Of a stretch of 64,000 bases of DNA, positions 9,680 to 19,851 are shown in pieces (the stretch's first letter is position 1; each line of letters opens with the position of its first letter). The stretch is from assembly GCA_048498515.1 (NCBI GenBank), contig JBEHXV010000019.1:35994-99993 (forward strand), read 5' to 3'. The notes below the pieces were generated by a model. That model saw nothing but the letters and a program-made list of their open reading frames with translations, did no database searches and was not told the DNA's origin. The position numbers and the translations under genes were made by a program. The DNA is from UBA4416 sp048498515 (GTDB lineage Bacteria > Bacteroidota > Bacteroidia > B-17B0 > Aurantibacillaceae).

Positions 9680-10666
9680 ATGAAAAGAAGCCATTATATA
9701 ATCATACTATTTATAAGTATATGTTTACTTCATAAAATTGGTGTGGGTCAGCAGCTCCCGCTTACTACCAATTATTTACTGAACGATTATGCTTACAATC
9801 CTGCTGTGGCCGGATCGAAACAACACGCGGTCATTAATTTAAATTACCGCAACCAGTGGGTTGGTTTCCAGGATGCACCTAAAAACTATGGTGCCAGCAT
9901 TCACAGTGCTTTTGGTAAGGGCAAAAAAACAGCGGTAGGCGCTTTAATCAGTTCCGACAATACGGGTTTATTAAGCAGAACTTCGGGTTACTTAACCTTT
10001 GCCTATCATGTTAAGCTCAATAAAACCTACAAGCTGGGTTTTGGCGTTTCGGTGGGCATGGTGCAATACCGCATTAAATTATACGATGCTAAAGTGGCCG
10101 ATAGCGGCGACGACTTGCTGACCGGAAATTTATTATCCAACAACGTGTTCGACTCCAACGGCGGCTTGTATTTTTACAGTGATAAATTATTTGTGGGCAT
10201 ATCGGGCTACCAGTATCTTGGAAATAAAATTACCTGGAAAGATTCGCAGAGCAATCTGAACCCGCACATTTATGCAACGGCAGGTTATAAATTTACCGTT
10301 TCCAAAAAAGTGTCACTACAGCCATCGGCCCTTATTAAATTCAGTAATCCAACACCGGCACAACCCGAATTGAGCTTGCGCGGTTTCTATAAAAACTTAT
10401 TCTGGATCGGCGGTTCTTTCCGGATGCATGAATCGGCCAGCGCCTTAGCGGGCATAACCATTAAAGATAAATTAACCATTGGCTACTCCTACGATATTCC
10501 TACCACTAAAATAAGAACCTATACTAGCGGCTCACATGAAATTGTGCTGATCTACCAGTTTATTAAAACCAAGAAAAAACTGGATGCCGACGAGCAGGAA
10601 CTAAACGATATTGATAATAGTATTAAATCGAAATTAAAAAAACAAAATGAAGAAGGGTCTAAATAA
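9680..10666 (+). CDS. PorP/SprF-family T9SS outer-membrane protein (first copy)
   Basis: A 328-residue beta-barrel protein of the PorP/SprF family. It has a signal peptide (ending near GVGQQ) and then the family-typical start, where NDYAYNPAVAGSKQHAVINL is followed by YRNQWVGF. In related bacteria PorP-like proteins bind type B sorting domains at the cell surface and connect them to PorE-like OmpA proteins. Its place between two type B cargo genes fits that role. It starts one base after the first giant gene and overlaps the second by 20 bp, so translation is probably coupled. The C-terminal tail of about 30 residues is strongly charged (KTKKKLDADEQELND). Confidence 0.93.
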   Translation: MKRSHYIIILFISICLLHKIGVGQQLPLTTNYLLNDYAYNPAVAGSKQHAVINLNYRNQWVGFQDAPKNYGASIHSAFGKGKKTAVGALISSDNTGLLSRTSGYLTFAYHVKLNKTYKLGFGVSVGMVQYRIKLYDAKVADSGDDLLTGNLLSNNVFDSNGGLYFYSDKLFVGISGYQYLGNKITWKDSQSNLNPHIYATAGYKFTVSKKVSLQPSALIKFSNPTPAQPELSLRGFYKNLFWIGGSFRMHESASALAGITIKDKLTIGYSYDIPTTKIRTYTSGSHEIVLIYQFIKTKKKLDADEQELNDIDNSIKSKLKKQNEEGSK

Positions 10667-13600
10667 ACTACTGTTGATCTTGCTGATTACATTCAGCCAG
10701 CCGGTGCTATCGCAGATAGATACCGTGTTTTGGTTTGCAGCGCCCTGGATAACGCAAGGCCATAATGGCAAAACACCTTTAGCGTTAAGGATCGCTACAT
10801 TCAATCATACAACTACAGTTCGTGTGCGCCAGCCCGCCAATACCTATGACACCACATTTACGGTGCCTCCAAATACCTTATTTTCAAAATTCCTTGACCG
10901 TATTGTAGATTCCCTCGAAAATATTCCTGCCGACAGGGTGAAGAACCGTGGATTAAAAATCACATCCGATTATCCTATTACCGTAGTTTGGGATTTTATT
11001 ACGCCTGTGCCCTATAATCCCGAGACCTATTCCCTGATGGGACAAAACGGTTTGGGTACGGAATTCGTTTGTCCTTTTCAAACCAATGGAAACAACGGCC
11101 CTTACTCGCCCCAACCAAAATCGCAAATCACCATTGTTGCCACCGATTATAATACGGTGGTGTGGATAACCCCGCGCTGTAATGTGATTGGCCATGCGGC
11201 AAATGTTACGTACTCGGTGGCGCTCAGTTACGGACAATCATATAACATTGAAAATGCAACGCACCTGGAATCTGTTCCCGGGCAAAACCTCAGCGGAACG
11301 GTTGTGGTTTCCAACAAACCCATTTCCGTCACCGTTTCTGACGACTCGGTTGGCGGTGTAGCGGGTTGCTATGATTTAATGGGCGACCAGATTGTACCGG
11401 TTGATATTGTTGGTAAAGAATACATTGTCAATAAGGGGTATATGTTTGCCAACCAATATGAGGGCGCTTACATTGTAGCTACCGAAAATTTCACCCAGGT
11501 AAATATCAATGATGGTGTTACCAGTACTGTTTTATTAAACAAAGGAGATACGTATTTTTATAAAACTGCCCAACCACTCACTTATGTTCAGGCCGATAAA
11601 AATGTGTATTTGTTACATGCTTCAGGTTTTGGTTGTGAGTTGGGAGAAGCGCTTTTGCCTCCCATTAACTGTGCCGGTTCGAGCCAGGTATCGTTTAGCC
11701 GTAATACCAGCACCACGCAGGATTTTTACCTGAACATTTTATGCCGAAGCGGAAGTGAAGGAAACTTTGTACTGAATGGAAATAATACACTCATACCTGC
11801 TTCCAGTTTCTCATTTGTACCGGGAACGGGTAATGCCTGGAAAGGTGCGCAGATTGGTCCTTTCTCCACTACAAATATTCCATTAGGCTCTGCAAACCTA
11901 ATTAAAAACACGCATCCAACCGACAGTATTTTTGCACTGGGCGTTATAAACGGTAATGGTGGTGAAGGTTGTTTATACCACTATATGTCATCCTTCTTAC
12001 GAAAAGTATATACCAAAGCAGGGCCCGATCAAAACATCTGTACTGCAACACCAACCGTAGCTTTAAGCGGTAGCGTGGAAGGCGGCGCCATTACCGGCAT
12101 ATGGACCACAAACGGAACCGGCACCATTGGAAATCCCACAGGCTTTAACACCACTTATACCTTAAGTGCCAATGACCTTAATCAGCCGCAGATCAGATTT
12201 GTTTTATCATCAACGGGCAACTGTGTACCTGTAAGGGATACCATGATTGTGAATGTATTTAAATCGCCGGTAGTGGATGCCGGAAATGGCATTACCTTAT
12301 GCAAGAACAACGTGGCCTCTATTCCTTTATCGGGATCGTTGCAACTGGCAGCTGGTGCCAACTGGTCAACTTCCGGTACGGGTTCTTTTGGAAACCCGGG
12401 TGCTTTGAATACAACCTATGTTCCATCGCCAGGCGATTTAACATTGGATAGTATAAAGATCCGCTTAACATCAACCGGGAGCCTCAATGGCTGTCCTAAC
12501 CGGAGAGATAGTTTAACGATCCATTTTACGCCATCTCCATCGGTAACCGTTGGCTCCGATGTTTCGGTATGTGCCAATAATTCTACGGTGGCCATTAGCG
12601 GTTCGGTAAGCGCGGGTGCTACAACAGGTATCTGGTCGGGTGGCGCGGGAGCACTGGCTCCGGGCGGTACGGCATTAACCCAAACTTATACGCCGGGAAC
12701 AAACGATATTACAGCGGGCTCTGTTTACCTGATATTGGCATCAACCAATAATGGCAATTGCAAGCAGGTAAAAGACAGTATCCTTGTTACCTTCACCAAC
12801 GCCCCTGCCGTGAATGCCGGTTTCGACCTCAACTCTTGTGTTAATAACCCAACCACGCTTCTTTCGGGAACCGTTGGTGGCCCAACCACTACCGGTATGT
12901 GGGCTGGCGGTACAGGAACTTTCTCACCAAACAACACCGTTTTAAATTCATTGTACACCCCAACTGCTGCCGAAATTACAGCAGGTTTTGTGAAACTGGT
13001 GTTAAACTCAACCAATAACGGGAATTGTAATATAACAAGAGATACCGTACTGATTAATTTTACCAACGCGCCTAATGTAAACGCGGGTACCGATCTTTCG
13101 GCCTGTAAAAATAACGCGGGTGCTGTCCTCTCCGGTTTGGTGAACGGACCAACCACTACCGGTGTATGGAGTGGCGGTGCGGGAACTTACAGCCCAAGCA
13201 CGGCGGCCTTAAATGCTACCTACACCCCAACTCCTTCCGAGCTTTCGGCAGGCACGGTAACACTTACCTTAACATCGAGCAATAATGGTAATTGCAACCA
13301 GGTAGTGGATAATGTCTTGATTAATTTTACCAACGCGCCGGTAGTTAGCGCCGGTTCCGATTTGTATCCTTGCGCCAATAATGCCGTAACGATTTTAACC
13401 GGTACCGTGAGCGGACCAACTACTACAGGCACCTGGTCGGGTGGTTCGGGTACTTTCAATCCGGGCAATTCTGTTTTAAGTACCAGTTACACACCAAGCG
13501 TAGCTGATCTTGCAGCCGGTTCTGTAACCTTAGTTCTAACCTCTACCAACAATGGCAATTGTAACCTTGAAAAAGACAGTGTGTACATTACCTTTACTAC

Positions 13601-16600
13601 CGCTCCATCTGTTGATGCGGGTGCCGCGCTGTTCTCCTGTGCCAACAACCCTGCAACCGTTATTTCGGGCAACATAGGCGGACCAACAACAACCGGTGTA
13701 TGGGGCGGTGGAAGCGGATCATTTAATCCTAATAACGCGTCGTTAAATTCCATTTATACGCCAAGTCCTTCCGAAATTGCGGCGGGCTCGGTTTACCTGA
13801 CCTTAAGCTCAACCAATAATTTAAATTGTAACCAGGAAAAAGACAGTGTGCTCATTACCTTCACCAACGCGCCATTAGTGAACGCAGGTACCGACCTCAT
13901 TGCCTGCAACAACAACCTTGGAACCGCGCTTGGGGGTACTGTATCGGGCCCTACCACTACGGGTATCTGGAGCGGTGGCTCGGGTTCTTATAACCCTGGC
14001 AACGCTGTTTTAAATGCTACTTATACGCCAAGTGCTTCCGAGCTTTCTGCCGGTTCTGCTACCTTGGTTTTAACTTCAACCAATAACGGAACCTGCAACC
14101 AGGCAAAGGATACCATCCTCATTACGTTTACAAATGGCCCGGTGGTAAATGCCGGCGTTGATTTGTACGCGTGTAAAAATAACATTACTACCTCGCTGGC
14201 AGGTTTGGTTACAGGCCCAACCAATACCGGTTCCTGGAGTGGCGGTAACGGAACGTTTAATCCGGGCAATGCTGTTTTAAATGCAACCTACACGCCAAGC
14301 GCTGCCGAAGTAGCTGCGGGTTCGGTTACCTTAACACTTACGTCAACCAATAATGGTAGTTGCAATCTTGAAAAAGACAGTGTCATCATTAACTTTACAA
14401 ACGCGCCATTGGTAAATGCCGGCATTGACATGACTGCCTGCGCCAACAATGCTGCCATAGCACTATCAGGCAACGTGAGCGGACCTACAAGCACAGGTGT
14501 ATGGAGCGGAGGCGCCGGAACGTATAACCCGGATAACACAGGTTTAAATTCCATTTACACACCAAGCGCTTCCGAAATTGCCGCGGGTTTTGTAACCTTA
14601 ACCTTAAACTCATCCAATAACGGAAGTTGTAATACCGAAAAAGACAGCGTGATGATTACTTTTAGCGCTGCGCCAGTAGTGAACGCGGGTGCCGACTTAA
14701 CAGCCTGTAAGAATAACGCTACAACGGTTCTTTCGGGTTTAGTAGGCGGTCCAACCACAACAGGCGTATGGCTCAATGGTACAGGAACATTTGCTCCGGC
14801 CAACTCCGTGCTTAGCGCAACGTATACACCAAGCGCCGCGGAACTTACTGCAGGATTTGTAAAACTGGTATTAGGCTCAACCAATAATGCCAACTGTAAC
14901 CAGGAAAGGGATACGGTGATGATCGTTTTCACAGGATCGCCTTTGGTTGATGTAGGACCAGATGTATCGGTTTGCGCCAACAATGCAACAGTAGCCATCA
15001 ACGGTTCGGTAAGCATAGGCGCTACAACAGGTGTGTGGTCGTCGCCAAACGGCTCTGGATTGTTTTCACCTTCTACCTCTTCCTTAAATACTGTTTACCA
15101 GTTAAGCCCGGCCGATGTGGCACAGGGTAACATTGTTATCAAATTAACATCAACCAATAACGGAACTTGTAAAGCAGAGAACGACAGCCTGGTAATTAAT
15201 GTAACGCCAAAACCAAATGTGAACGCGGGCATTAACGATACCATTTGTTCAAGCAATATTTTTTATGGCATCAGCGGGGCTGTGAGCGGCGGTGCCAGCT
15301 CGGGCGTTTGGTCAACCTTAGGCAATGGTACCTTTGCCAATACTAGCAACTTAAGCACTATTTATACCCTTGGGCAGGCCGATACCCTGGCGGGGCATGT
15401 GAACCTGGTACTCACCTCTACCGGCGGAAACTGCTTACCCGAAACGGATACCGTATTGGTGGTAATAGCCAAAGCGCCATTGGTAGTAGCCGGGCCTGAT
15501 AACACGGTGTGCGATAACCAACAGGTGTTACTGAACGGTAACGTTGTAGGCTTAACCACAACCGGTGCATGGAGCTCATTAGGTACAGGTTATTTTACTC
15601 CGGATGATTCTTTATTAACGACTTACTATCAGCCGTCGCCACTGGACGTATCAACAGGATTTGTAAAACTGGTGTTGACCTCAATTAATAACAAAGGTTG
15701 CGCGGCAGTTAAGGATACCATTAAGCTTAACTTTAAGCCATCACCGGTATCCGACTTTAACACGAATAATGTGTGCGCGCAAAAAACAGCCACGTTCACA
15801 GATATTTCCACTTCTTCTGCCGGACCAATAACGGGCTGGTATTGGGACTTTGGCGACCTGGGCACATCCACTACACAAAATCCGAATCATGCTTATGTGA
15901 ACCCGGGAACTTATACCATAGCGCATGTTGCTTACAGTGCCAATGGTTGTAACGATACCATTCGCAAAACCATTGAAGTTTATTTCTTACCACAGGCGCA
16001 GTTCTATCAAAATACACCTTGTGTTGGAAACGCTACACAGTTTGTCGACTCTACAAAATCCATCTCGGGAAGTGTGGTGGCATGGAACTGGAATTTTGGC
16101 GATTCGCAATACGCCACTATCCAAAATCCGCAGCATCCGTTTAGCACGGCAACCAATTATACAGTAACCCTGGTAGCTACTTCTTCTTTTGGTTGTAAAG
16201 ATACCATACAAAAAGTGGTCACTGTTATTTCGGGTCCTGACGCTAATTTCAGCATCAACCCTAACCCGGTTGAAGCCCTCGAAGTAGCCAACTTTACTGA
16301 TCTGTCGACTGGGCCGGCTGCCTTAACCAACTGGTATTGGGCTTTTGGCGATTCAACGGCATCCAACCTTCAAAATCCAAGTCACTCCTACAACGGACAA
16401 GGTGATTTTAGCGTGCTGCTTGTTGTGAAAGATCTGAATGGCTGTATTGATACGGTAAGAAAAGACATTTCGGTAGTATTGTTGCCCGATGTGCCAACTG
16501 CCTTTACACCAAACGGTGATGGACAAAATGATCTTTTCTTTGTAAGAGGCGGGCCATTTAAATCCATTAACGTGAGGGTTTACAACAACTGGGGGCAATT

Positions 16601-16751
16601 GATCTTTGAGACGAATGACCAGCTGGAGGGCTGGAACGGAACCTTTAACGGAACCGAGCAGCCAATAGGCGTGTTTGTGTGGGTGGTGGAAGTAGAAATG
16701 CTCAACGATAAAAAAATTAAAAAAACGGGCGACGTCACGCTATTGAGATAA
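10647..16751 (+). CDS. Giant T9SS type B surface protein with 14 Ig-like repeats (paralogue of the upstream giant)
   Basis: A 2034-residue paralogue of the first giant protein with the same order of parts. It has a signal peptide (MKKGLNKLLLILLITFSQPVLSQ), an IgGFc-binding-like head (DTVFWFAAPWITQG; GDQIVPVDIVGKEYIV), 14 Ig-like repeats from about residue 454 to 1698 (VNAGTDLSACKNN type), and three PKD domains (WDFGDLG, WNFGDSQ, WAFGDST). It ends in a CHU_C type B sorting domain (FTPNGDGQNDLFF... GDVTLLR). The heads are clearly diverged while the repeats remain alike. Its ATG lies inside the end of the preceding PorP-like gene, and its stop is one base before the second PorP-like gene. Confidence 0.9.
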   Translation: MKKGLNKLLLILLITFSQPVLSQIDTVFWFAAPWITQGHNGKTPLALRIATFNHTTTVRVRQPANTYDTTFTVPPNTLFSKFLDRIVDSLENIPADRVKNRGLKITSDYPITVVWDFITPVPYNPETYSLMGQNGLGTEFVCPFQTNGNNGPYSPQPKSQITIVATDYNTVVWITPRCNVIGHAANVTYSVALSYGQSYNIENATHLESVPGQNLSGTVVVSNKPISVTVSDDSVGGVAGCYDLMGDQIVPVDIVGKEYIVNKGYMFANQYEGAYIVATENFTQVNINDGVTSTVLLNKGDTYFYKTAQPLTYVQADKNVYLLHASGFGCELGEALLPPINCAGSSQVSFSRNTSTTQDFYLNILCRSGSEGNFVLNGNNTLIPASSFSFVPGTGNAWKGAQIGPFSTTNIPLGSANLIKNTHPTDSIFALGVINGNGGEGCLYHYMSSFLRKVYTKAGPDQNICTATPTVALSGSVEGGAITGIWTTNGTGTIGNPTGFNTTYTLSANDLNQPQIRFVLSSTGNCVPVRDTMIVNVFKSPVVDAGNGITLCKNNVASIPLSGSLQLAAGANWSTSGTGSFGNPGALNTTYVPSPGDLTLDSIKIRLTSTGSLNGCPNRRDSLTIHFTPSPSVTVGSDVSVCANNSTVAISGSVSAGATTGIWSGGAGALAPGGTALTQTYTPGTNDITAGSVYLILASTNNGNCKQVKDSILVTFTNAPAVNAGFDLNSCVNNPTTLLSGTVGGPTTTGMWAGGTGTFSPNNTVLNSLYTPTAAEITAGFVKLVLNSTNNGNCNITRDTVLINFTNAPNVNAGTDLSACKNNAGAVLSGLVNGPTTTGVWSGGAGTYSPSTAALNATYTPTPSELSAGTVTLTLTSSNNGNCNQVVDNVLINFTNAPVVSAGSDLYPCANNAVTILTGTVSGPTTTGTWSGGSGTFNPGNSVLSTSYTPSVADLAAGSVTLVLTSTNNGNCNLEKDSVYITFTTAPSVDAGAALFSCANNPATVISGNIGGPTTTGVWGGGSGSFNPNNASLNSIYTPSPSEIAAGSVYLTLSSTNNLNCNQEKDSVLITFTNAPLVNAGTDLIACNNNLGTALGGTVSGPTTTGIWSGGSGSYNPGNAVLNATYTPSASELSAGSATLVLTSTNNGTCNQAKDTILITFTNGPVVNAGVDLYACKNNITTSLAGLVTGPTNTGSWSGGNGTFNPGNAVLNATYTPSAAEVAAGSVTLTLTSTNNGSCNLEKDSVIINFTNAPLVNAGIDMTACANNAAIALSGNVSGPTSTGVWSGGAGTYNPDNTGLNSIYTPSASEIAAGFVTLTLNSSNNGSCNTEKDSVMITFSAAPVVNAGADLTACKNNATTVLSGLVGGPTTTGVWLNGTGTFAPANSVLSATYTPSAAELTAGFVKLVLGSTNNANCNQERDTVMIVFTGSPLVDVGPDVSVCANNATVAINGSVSIGATTGVWSSPNGSGLFSPSTSSLNTVYQLSPADVAQGNIVIKLTSTNNGTCKAENDSLVINVTPKPNVNAGINDTICSSNIFYGISGAVSGGASSGVWSTLGNGTFANTSNLSTIYTLGQADTLAGHVNLVLTSTGGNCLPETDTVLVVIAKAPLVVAGPDNTVCDNQQVLLNGNVVGLTTTGAWSSLGTGYFTPDDSLLTTYYQPSPLDVSTGFVKLVLTSINNKGCAAVKDTIKLNFKPSPVSDFNTNNVCAQKTATFTDISTSSAGPITGWYWDFGDLGTSTTQNPNHAYVNPGTYTIAHVAYSANGCNDTIRKTIEVYFLPQAQFYQNTPCVGNATQFVDSTKSISGSVVAWNWNFGDSQYATIQNPQHPFSTATNYTVTLVATSSFGCKDTIQKVVTVISGPDANFSINPNPVEALEVANFTDLSTGPAALTNWYWAFGDSTASNLQNPSHSYNGQGDFSVLLVVKDLNGCIDTVRKDISVVLLPDVPTAFTPNGDGQNDLFFVRGGPFKSINVRVYNNWGQLIFETNDQLEGWNGTFNGTEQPIGVFVWVVEVEMLNDKKIKKTGDVTLLR
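12007..15740 (+). repeat. Tandem coding repeats, about 267-bp period, 14 units
   Basis: This array matches the one in the upstream giant gene in unit length and consensus. Units 4-11 are the most regular. The first three and the last three units are more divergent and vary slightly in length, which is the usual pattern when the middle of an array is being homogenised. Confidence 0.88.
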
Positions 16752-16752
16752 C

Positions 16753-17748
16753 ATGAAAAAGAAATTAATCATCTACTGTTTTGCATTGCTTTCCATAAGC
16801 AGTGTTAGTACCGCGCAGGATTTTCATTTATCGATGTATGATGCCGCGCCTATGTTCTTAAATCCTGCCTTAACCGGTGTGGTGGATGCCAACCTGCGTG
16901 TGCACGCGCAATACAGGAACCAATGGCGATCGGTGGCATTTAAACCTTACAATACGGCACTCATAAGTCTTGACGCGCCAAAAGGCAAATGGGGCTATGG
17001 TGTACAAATTATGAACATGAGGGCCGGCGTTGGTAATTATAATGTATTGCAGGGCCTGGCATCCGTATCGTACGCCGTACCATTGGATAAGAACAAATAC
17101 AACAACATTTCTTTTGGCTTACAGGCAGGCGCCACACAAAAACGCATGGAAGCCGGCTTGTATACTTACGATAACCAATATTCAACGGCTAATGGCGGCG
17201 GCTTCGACCAGTCGCTGGCATCGGGCGAATCGTTCAACCGCCAGTCATTTGTTACCCCTCAGGTCAACGCGGGTTTCATGTATTTCAATTCCAAACAACA
17301 AAGCAGGCTTAATCCTTTCCTGGGTTACTCTGTATTTAACTTAACCAACCCTACCGAAACATTTTATCAAACACAAAATAAATTACCCATCAGGCACTAT
17401 GCCCATGCGGGTGTAAGGATCAACGTGACCGAATTATTTTATGTGTTGCCAAAAGTGCTCATTATGATGCAAAAGAATGCGACAGAACAATTGTATTCGG
17501 TTGACGCGGGCTACTTTTTTAAAGAAAGTGAATTTTATTTACTGGCAGGCCTCAACTACCGTGTGAAGGACGCGAGCGTGATATACATAGGCGCCCGTAA
17601 AAACAATTACATTGCCAAGATCGCTTACGACGCGAACATATCAACGCTAAGCGACGTATCGAAATACCGTGGCGCCTTCGAAATTTCATTTACTTATTTA
17701 GCCAAAAAATCAAAATCAAAAGAGGTTCGTCACTGCCCAAGACTATAA
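16753..17748 (+). CDS. PorP/SprF-family T9SS outer-membrane protein (second copy)
   Basis: A 331-residue paralogue of the PorP-like protein encoded at 9680. A signal peptide ends near STAQDF, and the family signature follows (YDAAPMFLNPALTG, then QYRNQWRSVAF). The junction before it (stop, one base, then ATG AAA A) is nearly the same as that before the first copy, which suggests that the adhesin-PorP pair was duplicated as a unit. It would hold the second giant protein at the surface. The next gene, the OmpA/PorE-like protein, begins six bases later. Confidence 0.93.
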   Translation: MKKKLIIYCFALLSISSVSTAQDFHLSMYDAAPMFLNPALTGVVDANLRVHAQYRNQWRSVAFKPYNTALISLDAPKGKWGYGVQIMNMRAGVGNYNVLQGLASVSYAVPLDKNKYNNISFGLQAGATQKRMEAGLYTYDNQYSTANGGGFDQSLASGESFNRQSFVTPQVNAGFMYFNSKQQSRLNPFLGYSVFNLTNPTETFYQTQNKLPIRHYAHAGVRINVTELFYVLPKVLIMMQKNATEQLYSVDAGYFFKESEFYLLAGLNYRVKDASVIYIGARKNNYIAKIAYDANISTLSDVSKYRGAFEISFTYLAKKSKSKEVRHCPRL

Positions 17749-17754
17749 AACGTT

Positions 17755-19818
17755 ATGAGAAAATTACTATTAGCAACAATTCTTCTTGCAGCTGTTAACG
17801 TATTTGGGCAATCGAAAAAAGTATGGCTTAAATACGCCGACGCGGCCTATGCGCGAAAGGATTATCCCACCGCTATTGATTATTACACCAAAGTACTGGA
17901 TGATACGACCGTGCTCAGCGAATTGATCCTGCCTTACGAAGTACAATTGGTCAACATCAAGTCGAAAGACTTTAAACAAGATTCGGTAAAGAAAACCGTC
18001 CCAAAAGCGGCCAAAGAAGTTACCAAAGCCGATTATGTAACGCACCAGTTGGCACACGCCTATCAGTTGAATTTTGATTACCAGAACGCGGTAATTAATT
18101 ATAAAAAAGTGGTGGATAACGGTTCGTATCCCGGCGACGCGTATTACTATGCCATTTCTTTAATGAACGTACGCAATTACAAGGATGCCATGCAAAAGCT
18201 GGAAGCCTTAATGAGCAGCGTTACAAACGATACTTTAAAGAAAGCCATTCAAAAAAATATCAGCTCCTGCTATTTTGCTTTAGATACGAACAGCTACAAG
18301 CAAATGATCCTTGTGAAGAAAATGGATACCGTGGTGTTTAATGTGGGCACTGCCAACTTTGCGCCCATGTATTTTGGCAGCCCCACCAAATTATTATTTA
18401 CCAGTGCCCGCCGTGGTGGCGTGATCCTTGACCCTGAAAAGCAGGACTCAAGGTACCTGTGCGATTTGTACTATACCGAACTGAAAGATACAGGCTGGAT
18501 GAAGCCGGTGAATTTTGGAAGGCCGGTAAATACCGGATTACACGAAGGCGCCTCGGTTGTATCGTCGGATGACATCATGTTCTTTACCCGCTGGAGCGAT
18601 GCCAACCGTACTGAATCCTTCATTTACATGGCCAAAATGAAAGACGGCTTGTTTTACGAAGCCTATAAATTAAGTGAAACCGTGAACAAATCGGGCTACA
18701 AAGCGCAACAACCTTATGTATCGTTCGACGGAACCAAATTATTCTTCTCATCGAACAAGCCAGGCGGCAAAGGCGGCTTTGACATTTACATGTGCAACAT
18801 TGATGAGAACGGTTTAACCGGCGAAGCAAAAAATTTAGGTGATGCCATTAACACACCGGGCGATGAAGTAACACCGTTTTACCACACCATTTCAAATACC
18901 CTGTTCTTCAGTTCAAACGGACACACAGGTATTGGCGGACTGGACGTGTTTAAAAGTTCATTAAACGTGGACGACTCGTTATACTCACTGGCAAAAAATT
19001 TAGGAAGGCCCATCAACTCCAGTAAGGATGACGCGTATTTAATTTTAGACAGGGTGCAAACCAAAGGTTATTTTGCCAGCGACCGCGAAGACTGTCCCGG
19101 CGGTAATTGTTACGACATCTATGAATTTGAAAATGAACCCATCACGTTCGATATCAGCGGTTATGTAACGGATGATGAAACCGGTGACCCGATCCCAAGC
19201 GCCCTGGTAACCATTAAGGATGTGCATAACGATGTGGAGCCTTTATATTTAATTACAGATGATAAAGGTTTTTATTCTTCGCCATTGCGTGAGAACATGG
19301 AATACTTTTTAAAGGCGCAAAAGAAAGGCTATTTTGCCGATGCGGGAAGTGCGGTAACCAAAGGTCTGACCGAAACCACACATTTGGAAAAAGATTTTAT
19401 CCTGCGTAAAATTCCGGCCGGTGATGTGGTGATTGAAGGGATTGAATATGACTTTAATAAAGCCAGCTTACGTCCTAAGTCAATGGAGATTCTTGATAAG
19501 ATTGTGGACCTGATGGTACTGAACGATAACTTGCAAATTGAGATTAACTCACACACCGATACGCGTGGTAGCGATAAATACAACATGAAATTATCGCAGG
19601 GCCGCGCGCAATCCTGCGTGGATTACATGATTAGTAAAGGCATTTCGAAAGACCGTGTAAAAGCCCAGGGTTACGGCGAAACCAAACCTTTGGTAAGCGA
19701 TGAGGAAATTGCCAAAATGGTTCCTAAGAGCGAAGAGTTTGAAGCGGCCCATCAAAAGAACCGCAGAACTGCTTTTAAAGTGACCGGTGAATCGGCTTTG
19801 CGGATCATTGTTAAATAA
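17755..19818 (+). CDS. PorE-like OmpA-family protein (TPR, PD40 propeller, CRD, OmpA)
   Basis: A 687-residue periplasmic or outer-membrane anchor. After a signal peptide (MRKLLLATILLAAVNVFGQ) come TPR-like helices (residues ~25-170), a WD40/PD40-type propeller (KLFFSSNKPGGKGGFDIYMC, TLFFSSNGHTGIGGLDVF), a carboxypeptidase-regulatory-like domain (FDISGYVTDDETGDPIPSAL) and an OmpA C-terminal domain with the peptidoglycan-binding residues (EINSHTDTRGSDKYNMKLSQ, then GRA). This is the domain order known for PorE, which links PorP-type proteins to peptidoglycan. Unlike the lipid-anchored PorE described in Porphyromonas, I see no lipobox Cys here. It closes the five-gene operon. Confidence 0.92.
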   Translation: MRKLLLATILLAAVNVFGQSKKVWLKYADAAYARKDYPTAIDYYTKVLDDTTVLSELILPYEVQLVNIKSKDFKQDSVKKTVPKAAKEVTKADYVTHQLAHAYQLNFDYQNAVINYKKVVDNGSYPGDAYYYAISLMNVRNYKDAMQKLEALMSSVTNDTLKKAIQKNISSCYFALDTNSYKQMILVKKMDTVVFNVGTANFAPMYFGSPTKLLFTSARRGGVILDPEKQDSRYLCDLYYTELKDTGWMKPVNFGRPVNTGLHEGASVVSSDDIMFFTRWSDANRTESFIYMAKMKDGLFYEAYKLSETVNKSGYKAQQPYVSFDGTKLFFSSNKPGGKGGFDIYMCNIDENGLTGEAKNLGDAINTPGDEVTPFYHTISNTLFFSSNGHTGIGGLDVFKSSLNVDDSLYSLAKNLGRPINSSKDDAYLILDRVQTKGYFASDREDCPGGNCYDIYEFENEPITFDISGYVTDDETGDPIPSALVTIKDVHNDVEPLYLITDDKGFYSSPLRENMEYFLKAQKKGYFADAGSAVTKGLTETTHLEKDFILRKIPAGDVVIEGIEYDFNKASLRPKSMEILDKIVDLMVLNDNLQIEINSHTDTRGSDKYNMKLSQGRAQSCVDYMISKGISKDRVKAQGYGETKPLVSDEEIAKMVPKSEEFEAAHQKNRRTAFKVTGESALRIIVK

Positions 19819-19851
19819 TATCAGTTGCCCTTAATTTCAAGTACTGCAATC

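Noticed and set aside
5179..15740. Regular direct repeats considered as CRISPR arrays
   Set aside because: The period is 267 bp and the repeats are in-frame coding units without unique spacers. No cas gene is present.
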